From an uncultured Clostridia bacterium (GTDB lineage: Bacteria; Bacillota; Clostridia; Oscillospirales; Ruminococcaceae), in NCBI GenBank assembly GCA_944386805.1, contig CALXCO010000004.1:29872-93871 (forward strand): DNA of 64,000 bases, given 5' to 3'. Below the pieces are notes generated by a model that was not told the DNA's origin, ran no database searches, and saw nothing but the letters and a program-made list of their open reading frames with translations. This document shows, in pieces, positions 58,041 through 64,000 of the stretch. Numbering within the stretch: the first letter of the stretch is position 1; each line of letters begins with the position of its first letter. Position numbers and translations under genes: made by a program.

Positions 58041-59714
58041 TTATTCCGACTTGGGAACTTCCAGAACAGCACCGCGGTTGCCGGAAGTGACCAGAGAGGC
58101 GTACCGTGCAAGATACCCAGTGTTGATCTTCGGCTCACGGGGTTTCCATGCAGCCTTACGGGCAGCGAGTTCTTCATCGCTGACCTTGAGGGTAATCGAG
58201 TGGTTGGGGATATCAATTGCGATGATATCGCCGTCGTGGACCAACGCAATCGGGCCACCGACTGCCGCTTCAGGCGAAACATGGCCGATCGAAGCACCGC
58301 GGGTCGCACCGGAAAAACGTCCGTCGGTGATCAGCGCAACCGTCGAACCCTGACCGCGTCCCTGAATCGCAGAAGTCGGGGTCAGCATCTCACGCATGCC
58401 AGGACCACCCTTCGGTCCTTCGTAACGGATAACGACAACGTCGCCGTCGTTGATCTGACCGGCGTCGATTGCGGCCTGTGCCTCTTCCTCGGAGTCATAG
58501 CAACGGGCAGGGCCTTCATGTACCAGCATCTCCGGAGCAACTGCGCTTCTCTTGACGACGCAGGAGTCAGGTGCAAGGTTGCCGCGCAGCACTGCAATAC
58601 CGCCGGTCTTGGAATAGGGGTTGTCGGTCGGACGGATGACCTCAGGATTGAGGTTGACAGCATCCTTGATGTTTTCAGCGACCGTCTTGCCGGTAACCGT
58701 CATCAGGTCGGTGTGCAGCAGGCCGATGTCGGCGATTTCCTTCATAACGGCATAGATGCCGCCGGCAGCGTTGAGGTCTTCCATATAGGTCGGTCCGGCA
58801 GGTGCCAGATGGCAGACGTTGGGGACCTTTTCAGAAATGCGGTTGGCAATGTCCATATTCAGTTCAATGCCGCATTCATGTGCAATTGCAGGCAGGTGCA
58901 GCATCGAGTTGGTCGAGCAACCAAGCGCCATATCCATCGTCAGTGCATTCTCAAACGCCTCGTAAGTCATGATATCGCGAGGACGGATATTCTTCTCGAC
59001 CATTTCCATAACCTTCATACCGGCATGTTTTGCCAGCTGAATACGCTGGGAGTAGACAGCCGGGATGGTGCCGTTGCCGCGCAGACCCATGCCCAATACC
59101 TCAGTCAGGCAGTTCATCGAGTTGGCGGTATACATACCCGAACAGGAGCCGCAGGTCGGGCAGGTATTCTCTTCCCATTCATGCAGCTTGTCCTCGTCGA
59201 TCTTACCGGCGTTATAGGCGCCCTGTGCCTCAAACATCGAAGAAAGCGAGGTCTTATGTCCGTCCATATGACCGGCGAGCATCGGGCCGCCGGAGACGAA
59301 TACCGTCGGGATATTCAGCCGGGCTGCTGCCATCAGCAGACCGGGGACGTTTTTATCACAGTTGGGGATCATGACCAGGCCGTCAAACTGATGCGCCATC
59401 GCCATTGCCTCGGTCGAGTCGGCGATCAGGTCACGGGTGACCAGCGAATATTTCATGCCGATATGTCCCATTGCAATGCCGTCACAGACTGCAATTGCCG
59501 GGATGATAATCGGGGTACCGCCAGCCATTGCGACGCCCATTTTAACTGCCTGCGCAATCTTATCCAGATTCATATGACCGGGGACAATCTCATTCCAGCT
59601 GGAGACGACACCGATCAGCGGACGTTCCATCTCCTCACGGGTATACCCCAGCGCATTAAACAGCGAACGGGAGGCCGCACAGTTCGCGCCCTTTTTTACA
59701 TGATCACTTCTCAT
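58041..59714 (-). CDS. ilvD: Dihydroxy-acid dehydratase
   Basis: The 557-residue Fe-S enzyme dehydrates dihydroxy acids in valine, isoleucine and pantothenate synthesis. Cluster cysteines lie in [31 protein letters not shown] and further conserved stretches [33 protein letters not shown] and [21 protein letters not shown] are present. Length is normal. The start MRSDHVKKG follows AAAGGA by 9 bases. A TTGACA/TATAAT promoter lies 110 bp upstream with a leader of two hairpins but no obvious T-box. Confidence 0.96.
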   Translation of the reverse strand: MRSDHVKKGANCAASRSLFNALGYTREEMERPLIGVVSSWNEIVPGHMNLDKIAQAVKMGVAMAGGTPIIIPAIAVCDGIAMGHIGMKYSLVTRDLIADSTEAMAMAHQFDGLVMIPNCDKNVPGLLMAAARLNIPTVFVSGGPMLAGHMDGHKTSLSSMFEAQGAYNAGKIDEDKLHEWEENTCPTCGSCSGMYTANSMNCLTEVLGMGLRGNGTIPAVYSQRIQLAKHAGMKVMEMVEKNIRPRDIMTYEAFENALTMDMALGCSTNSMLHLPAIAHECGIELNMDIANRISEKVPNVCHLAPAGPTYMEDLNAAGGIYAVMKEIADIGLLHTDLMTVTGKTVAENIKDAVNLNPEVIRPTDNPYSKTGGIAVLRGNLAPDSCVVKRSAVAPEMLVHEGPARCYDSEEEAQAAIDAGQINDGDVVVIRYEGPKGGPGMREMLTPTSAIQGRGQGSTVALITDGRFSGATRGASIGHVSPEAAVGGPIALVHDGDIIAIDIPNHSITLKVSDEELAARKAAWKPREPKINTGYLARYASLVTSGNRGAVLEVPKSE

Positions 59715-59826
59715 AAATCCAGATCCTTTCCATTCATCGATCTTTGCTAAGAGGACCGGCTTCAACACACGATATCCGGTCCCGGTTTCCTAATCCCGCG
59801 CAACGGGTTATTTCCTGTATGATTTT

Positions 59827-59855
59827 ATTATAATTTGTATGACCTGTATTGTCAA
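59827..59855 (-). promoter_or_regulatory. SigA-type promoter of ilvD
   Basis: On the minus strand perfect TTGACA and TATAAT with a 17-bp spacer. The leader (59715-59820) can form CCCG/CGGG and GGACCGG/CCGGTCC hairpins of unknown role. Confidence 0.82.
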
Positions 59856-59904
59856 GGGCTTTTGCCTTCTGAGCAAAAAAAGCATACCGGCAGCGGATGT
59901 TCTC

Positions 59905-59951
59905 TTGACAACTCCTCCAAACCGCTGTATAGTATAGGTAATGCACCTATA
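59905..59951 (+). promoter_or_regulatory. Promoter and palindromic operator before the NrdD-like gene
   Basis: A perfect TTGACA (59905-59910), a 17-bp spacer and TATAGT (59928-59933). TATAGGT-aatgc-ACCTATA (59933-59951) overlaps the transcription start region, a repressor-type position. Confidence 0.65.
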
Positions 59952-60001
59952 TCTAGTGTATCATTCATTTTAACAGTACTATATTTGGAAGGAGAACCAG
60001 T

Positions 60002-60292
60002 ATGAACACGACTGTAACTGTAACCGGCGGCAGCATCCCCCAGCAGGAGATCGACGCCTACGTTTCCTATGTCAAAGACAAATATCCCGGACGCAAGTTT
60101 TCTTCCATCGATATCAAACTAGACGGCGAATATGTCGACCTGTCCTGGCAGCTGGAGCCGGAGCCTTTTGAAAGAATCCGCCGGATCACCGGTTATCTGG
60201 TCGGAACGCTCGACCGCTTCAATGACGCCAAACGTGCCGAGGTCGAAGACCGTGTCAAACATGGCATCGGCAACTTTGAAACGCTCGATTGA
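60002..60292 (+). CDS. Small NrdD C-terminus-like protein
   Basis: The 96-residue protein ends with FERIRRITGYLVGTLDRFNDAKRAEVEDRVKHG, which closely resembles the end of anaerobic ribonucleotide reductase (NrdD: RITGYL...W/FN.gK..E..DR). The first 50 residues (VTVTGGSIPQQEIDAYVSYVKDKYPGRKFSSIDIKLDGEYVDLSWQLEP) do not belong to NrdD, and the CxxC zinc motifs are absent. Databases often label such proteins as reductases, but it cannot have that activity. GGAAGGAGA precedes ATG; the gene is monocistronic. Confidence 0.75.
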   Translation: MNTTVTVTGGSIPQQEIDAYVSYVKDKYPGRKFSSIDIKLDGEYVDLSWQLEPEPFERIRRITGYLVGTLDRFNDAKRAEVEDRVKHGIGNFETLD

Positions 60293-60297
60293 TGACA

Positions 60298-60334
60298 AAA
60301 TGCCCGGTATGCAGCTGCATACCGGGCATTTATT
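60298..60334. terminator. Bidirectional terminator
   Basis: AAATGCCCGGTATG/CATACCGGGCATTT, a 14-bp perfect stem with a 6-base loop, between convergent genes. Confidence 0.82.
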
Positions 60335-60341
60335 CTGTCGA

Positions 60342-61358
60342 TTAATAACCGACTTTTCTCCAGATATCAAGCAGATCTTCCGGCAGAGATTTCTTCATTG
60401 CCAGAGCTTCCTGGATATCCATATCATAGGTGGCGCCATTCTTTTCGCCAACGACACGGTTGCCGATACCCTTTTTCAGGATCTGAACCGCATGATAGCC
60501 CATCCGGGTTGCAGCAATACGGTCACGGACAGTGGGACTGCCGCCGCGCTGGATATGACCAAGGCAGGTACCTCTGGTATCGATGCCGGTCATTTCCATG
60601 ATCTCGTGAGCCATTTCTTCAACCGTTGCAACCTTGTTCAGCGAGGTAACTGCCTCTGCGACAACAACGGTAAAGTTCTTTCTGCCTTTTTCCTGACCCT
60701 CTTTCAGACGGTCAGCGATCTCATGTTTAATCCGTTCATAACGTTCTTTAGGAGTTTCGCCCGGCAGGATGTTTTCCGGCAGAGCAATATAGGATGCGCC
60801 GGTCGCAATACCAACTTCCAATGCGACCCAGCCAGCTCTCGCACCCATAACCTCGACGATTGCACAGCGGTGATGGGAAGTAATGGTATCGCGAATCTTG
60901 TCGATTGCTTCCATTGCAACGTTCATAGCCGTATCAAAGCCGATGGTGTACTCGGTGCAGGCAATATCATTATCAATCGTTCCGGGAAGACCAACACAGG
61001 GAATACCCGCTCTGGAAAGGTCGCCGGCACCTCTGAAGGAGCCGTCACCGCCGATAACGACCAGACCGTCGATTCCAAACTTGCGGCAGTTATCTGCTGC
61101 TTTCTGAATACCGGCCTGCTCCTTGAATTCCAGACAACGCGCAGTACCAAGCATTGTTCCGCCCTTTTGAATAATACCCGAAACGTCGCCGATATCCAGG
61201 TCAATAAATTCACCGTCAATCAGTCCCTGATAACCGTCGAAAATACCTTTAACCTTAATACCACAACGAACGGCGTTTCTGACAATTGCGCGGATTGCAG
61301 CATTCATACCCTGCGAGTCGCCGCCGCTGGTCAGAATACCGATGGTTTTAACTTCCAT
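60342..61358 (-). CDS. pfkA: ATP-dependent 6-phosphofructokinase
   Basis: The 338-residue enzyme phosphorylates fructose 6-phosphate in glycolysis. It has TSGGDSQGMNAAIRA, the ATP-type GGDGSFRGA (a Gly where PPi enzymes have Asp), PGTIDNDIACTEYTIGFDTA with the catalytic Asp, EVMGARAGWVALE and LGHIQRGGSPTVRDR with effector-site residues. GGAGG precedes ATG by 9 bases. It converges with the NrdD-like gene. Confidence 0.95.
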   Translation of the reverse strand: MEVKTIGILTSGGDSQGMNAAIRAIVRNAVRCGIKVKGIFDGYQGLIDGEFIDLDIGDVSGIIQKGGTMLGTARCLEFKEQAGIQKAADNCRKFGIDGLVVIGGDGSFRGAGDLSRAGIPCVGLPGTIDNDIACTEYTIGFDTAMNVAMEAIDKIRDTITSHHRCAIVEVMGARAGWVALEVGIATGASYIALPENILPGETPKERYERIKHEIADRLKEGQEKGRKNFTVVVAEAVTSLNKVATVEEMAHEIMEMTGIDTRGTCLGHIQRGGSPTVRDRIAATRMGYHAVQILKKGIGNRVVGEKNGATYDMDIQEALAMKKSLPEDLLDIWRKVGY

Positions 61359-61467
61359 GCTAATGAGCCTCCTGTTTTGTACTCTCTTTCAGTCTCAATT
61401 GTACTGAAAAGGTAAAGAAATGTCAAGGCTGGCAGCACAGGTTCGGCAAATTGACTACAAATAAGTT

Positions 61468-63183
61468 TTATTTCAACAATTTTGTGCAGTTTTCAGCAAG
61501 AACCTTCTCAGCTGCCCTCGCGGACGCCTCGTCCTTGTCCAGCACAAAGAAATAGAATTTAATCTTCGGTTCAGTTCCGGAAGGACGGATAATAAACTTG
61601 TTTCCATTCTCCAGTGTATAAGACAGAACACTGGATTTGGGAAGACCGGTCGAGGATTTTTCGCCGGTGACATTGTTGATAACGACCTGTGCTTTGTAGT
61701 CCTTGAAGAGGACAACCTTTTCGCCGTCCAGTTCCTGGAGCGGAGAAGCCTGCAGTTTGGCCATGATCTCATTCATTTCGTTCATGCCGCTTTCGCCTTC
61801 AAACGCGAAGGACTGCTGGGTGCACAGATAGTAACCATATTTTGCATACAGTTCGTTGAGCACATCGACCAGGCTCTTGCCCTGGGTTGCATAGAATGCT
61901 GCCATCTCGCAGATCATCATCGAACCGCAGACTGCGTCTTTATCGCGGACGTGCGGCCCTGCAAGGTAACCATACGATTCCTCAAAACCGAGAATATAGC
62001 GGTCGACTTCACCGGCAGCTTCCAGCAGGCCGATCTGTTCGCCGATATACTTAAAGCCGGTCAGAATCTCACGAACCTCAACGCCGTACTCTTCTGCAAT
62101 CCGGTTGGTCAGGTCGGTAGTGACGATGGTCTTGATGCAGATCGGGTTTTTCGGCATCTTACCCAGAGCCTTGCGCTGAGAAGCAATATAATACAGCATC
62201 AGCGCGCCGACTTCGTTACCGGTCAGCAGTTTGTAATCGTCGCCCGTCTTGACAGCGATGCCGACACGGTCGCAGTCAGGGTCGGTCGCCAGCATCAGGT
62301 CAGAGCCGGTCTTGATGCACAGCTGCAGACCGAGTTCCAGTGCCTGACGAATTTCAGGGTTCGGATAAGGACAGGTTGGGAAGTTTCCGTCAGGATATTC
62401 CTGTTCAGGGACAACGGTTAAATCTTCCTCTTTGATACCGATTCTCTTGAGGATTTCACGGACCGGTTTGTTACCGGCGCCGTTGAGCGGAGAATAGACA
62501 ATCTTAAATCCGGAAGAAGCAACCACATCCGAATTAAGCGAGCATTTGAGGACATCCTGATAAAAACTTTCGATGCAGTCGTCGCCGATGTACTCGATCA
62601 GACCCTTCTGAACGCCTTCCTCGAAGTCCATCAGCTGGATATCGGTGAATTCATCCAGTGCATCGATATTGGCCAGCACTTCATCTGCCGTCTCATCAGT
62701 GATCTGGCAGCCATCAGGGCCATATGCCTTATAGCCGTTATACTTGGCCGGGTTATGGGAAGCAGTGATCATAACGCCCATCGAAGTGTGATAATAGCGT
62801 ACTGCATAGGACAGGCAGGGAACCGGCATCAGTTCCTTATAGATATAGACCTTAATGCCGTTTGCAGCGCAGACGCGCGCGGTCTCACGGGCAAACACAT
62901 CCGATTTAATACGGGAATCGTAGCTGATAGCCAGCGAACCATTCTCACAATGTTTTTTGATATAGTTGGCGATACCCTGGGTAGCCTTGCGGACGATGTA
63001 GATATTCATCCGGTTGGTACCGGCACCGATGACGCCGCGCAGGCCAGCGGTACCGAAAGCCAGTTCACGGTAAAAGCGGTCGTTGATCTCCTCTTCCTTA
63101 CCCTCAATCGATTTGAGTTCTTCAATCAGATCAGCGTCTTCAGTTGCACATTTTAACCATTCGGTATATTTTTCCTGAATCAT
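61468..63183 (-). CDS. pgcA: Alpha-D-phosphohexomutase (phosphoglucomutase/phosphomannomutase)
   Basis: The 571-residue protein has the phosphoserine motif MITASHNPAKYNGYK, the metal loop LATDPDCDRVGIA, the sugar-binding GFEESYG and the phosphate-binding FIIRPSGTEPKIKFYF. Length and features match the Bacillus PgcA type that interconverts glucose 1- and 6-phosphate for glycolipid, glycogen and cell wall use. GGAAAGG precedes ATG. A TTGACA/TATTAT promoter lies upstream. Confidence 0.93.
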   Translation of the reverse strand: MIQEKYTEWLKCATEDADLIEELKSIEGKEEEINDRFYRELAFGTAGLRGVIGAGTNRMNIYIVRKATQGIANYIKKHCENGSLAISYDSRIKSDVFARETARVCAANGIKVYIYKELMPVPCLSYAVRYYHTSMGVMITASHNPAKYNGYKAYGPDGCQITDETADEVLANIDALDEFTDIQLMDFEEGVQKGLIEYIGDDCIESFYQDVLKCSLNSDVVASSGFKIVYSPLNGAGNKPVREILKRIGIKEEDLTVVPEQEYPDGNFPTCPYPNPEIRQALELGLQLCIKTGSDLMLATDPDCDRVGIAVKTGDDYKLLTGNEVGALMLYYIASQRKALGKMPKNPICIKTIVTTDLTNRIAEEYGVEVREILTGFKYIGEQIGLLEAAGEVDRYILGFEESYGYLAGPHVRDKDAVCGSMMICEMAAFYATQGKSLVDVLNELYAKYGYYLCTQQSFAFEGESGMNEMNEIMAKLQASPLQELDGEKVVLFKDYKAQVVINNVTGEKSSTGLPKSSVLSYTLENGNKFIIRPSGTEPKIKFYFFVLDKDEASARAAEKVLAENCTKLLK

Positions 63184-63239
63184 TGCATACCATTCCTTTC
63201 CGGGTGTCTGCCAGGGCGGACAAACACCGATATACCATA

Positions 63240-63268
63240 ATAATACTGTAATTTTGCTGCTCTGTCAA
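63240..63268 (-). promoter_or_regulatory. Promoter of phosphohexomutase gene
   Basis: On the minus strand a perfect TTGACA, a 17-bp spacer and TATTAT, about 57 bp before ATG. Confidence 0.7.
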
Positions 63269-63373
63269 TCGTAATTTCGCCCAAACTTGGATAAAATAAT
63301 TATATACGCAATCTGTTCCCGGCAAGTTTTCGGTCATAATGTCAAGATAGCCGCCTTTTTGCTGCATAAAACA

Positions 63374-63398
63374 GCTCTCTCCGCCAAACGGAGAGAGC
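63374..63398 (-). terminator. Terminator-like hairpin after the truncated gene
   Basis: GCTCTCTCCG/CGGAGAGAGC stem, then TGTTTTATG leftwards; the T run is weak. Confidence 0.6.
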
Positions 63399-63416
63399 CT
63401 GCGCTTACGAACGTGT

Positions 63417-63915
63417 TCATTCATTCAGATCGCCGGGCGGTTCTTCGCCCCGGTAATCGTAATAATCGGGCGGGAAACGCAGCGCGCTGTAGTTAAAACC
63501 CGCCTGCACTTCCTTCATATAGCCCCATACGTCCTCTATCGGCTCGATACCGTAGGCGCGACGGAGCTTTTCAATGGCGACCTGGGTTTCCGGTTTCTCT
63601 CGATGTTCTTTATAGCCGTATTCGGCAAAGATTCGCTGATAGTCCTCTCTGGACATGCTATACAGATCTTCCAGGATGATTACGCTCCCCGACGCCATCA
63701 GCAGACGCAGGAAATCCGTATAGCTCCGCGCCAGCGGATGCACCAGGCAATCGTCAGCGGAAAGGGGCTGCGCGCAGAAGATCATGTCACCGTACCCTTT
63801 GATCCGGCAGATTTGATGGTCGTTCTCCCAGCCGACTGTCTCCGCACCCAACGGCGTATAAAAAGCCGGTTCCAAATTCCTTTCCTCCAATTCAAAAGCC
63901 GAAAGGTCATCCTTT
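63417..63915 (-). pseudogene. 5'-truncated gene of an uncharacterized family, cut by an IS30-type element
   Basis: The remaining ~160 residues (LEPAFYTPLGAETVGWENDHQICRIKGYGDMIFCAQP, then DFLRLLMASGSVIILEDLYSMSREDYQRIF) look like the C-terminal part of a soluble Firmicute protein I cannot name. The frame continues upstream without a start as KKDDLSAFELEERN up to the insertion-sequence end, so the 5' part is missing. TTG 63875, after GGAGGAAAGG, could allow translation of a short form. Confidence 0.6.
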
Positions 63916-64000
63916 TTATTTCCCTTGAATTGTCAAGTCAAGTGCAACACCTTATGTAAAAAAACTTCTTCAGGTGTTTTCCAACCAAGGCATTTACGTG
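63916..64000 (-). mobile_element. End of an IS30-family insertion sequence
   Basis: The last ~22 codons of a transposase read RKCLGWKTPEEVFLHKVLHLT, the usual C terminus of IS30-family transposases, stopping at 63933. The inverted-repeat-like TTTCCCTTGAATTGTCAAG follows directly. The element continues beyond the window. Confidence 0.85.
63933..64000 (-). CDS. IS30-family transposase, C-terminal end only
   Basis: Only the final 22 codons are inside the window; they end LGWKTPEEVFLHKVLHLT. The catalytic DDE domain lies outside. The usual product cuts and joins IS ends; here its insertion appears to have removed the start of the neighbouring gene. Confidence 0.85.
   Translation of the reverse strand, partial: RKCLGWKTPEEVFLHKVLHLT

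Noticed and set aside
58200..59750. Plus-strand open frame of 516 codons over ilvD
   Set aside because: It is antisense to a clear full-length dihydroxy-acid dehydratase; a product of GC-rich codon usage, not a gene.
59715..59826. T-box or leucine-type attenuator before ilvD
   Set aside because: No T-box sequence, no run of branched-chain codons and no terminator with a T run between promoter and start codon.

Overview
The window looks like chromosome from an anaerobic, spore-forming, moderately GC-rich Clostridia member, probably of the Oscillospiraceae/Ruminococcaceae type. The evidence is SpoIIE, an alpha/beta small acid-soluble spore protein, a DacF-type D,D-carboxypeptidase, rubredoxin with a flavin reductase, an NrdD-like protein, a THF riboswitch before folT, and several plant-glycan genes. 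Most genes are preceded by an AAAGGA- or GGAGG-type ribosome site 6-12 bases before ATG, and several clearly start with GTG or TTG. Promoters repeatedly show TTGACA-like and TATAAT-like boxes 17 bp apart.

Layout. 1-10 kb: a cut-off GH3 glycosidase, spoIIE, a MATE exporter, a PhoU-like protein, the riboswitch-folT unit, shikimate kinase and an L-fucose/L-arabinose-type isomerase. The GH3 and isomerase genes share a promoter layout and an upstream 13-bp motif. 10-12.3 kb: a long AT-rich, pyrimidine-skewed segment with no convincing gene, but with a strong leftward promoter at its right edge and four degenerate repeats. 12.3-25 kb: DUF1292 protein, second MATE, probable 6S RNA, tcdA, a two-component system, folC, a flavin reductase/rubredoxin pair under a PerR-like box, an AraC regulator, a YcxB-like protein and a GH43 glycosidase. 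25-38.6 kb: HD hydrolase, two adjacent CobW/G3E GTPases (one with a His/Cys-rich tandem repeat), deoD, GH13 glycosidase, M32 carboxypeptidase, third MATE with a structured leader, the TIGR03960/TIGR03936 radical-SAM pair and rarA. 38.8-47.7 kb: ROK regulator with a polyol-type dehydrogenase, a small palindromic repeat element, a flavodoxin-like protein, DUF4037, then an overlapping run pepV - FadR-type regulator - membrane protein - chorismate mutase/GNAT fusion - DUF5662 protein. 48-52 kb: tRNA-Arg(CCT), a small membrane protein, SASP, a DsbA-family protein and an ABC-F protein with an attenuator. 52-64 kb: tandem and palindromic repeats, a DNA-repair pair behind a LexA-like box, dacF-like gene, a small zinc-ribbon protein divergent from an XRE regulator, ilvD, an NrdD-like orphan, pfkA, a phosphohexomutase gene, and at the right edge an IS30-family transposase end next to a 5'-truncated gene.

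Together the genes suggest a fibre-using fermenter: GH3, GH43, GH13 and the sugar isomerase/dehydrogenase feed glycolysis (pfkA, phosphoglucomutase). There are also folate, branched-chain and aromatic amino-acid functions and small oxidative, metal and DNA-damage response units. No phage, CRISPR-Cas or large defence system was found. The least explained parts are the AT-rich segment at 10-12.3 kb, the leader of the third MATE gene and the paired metal-type GTPases.
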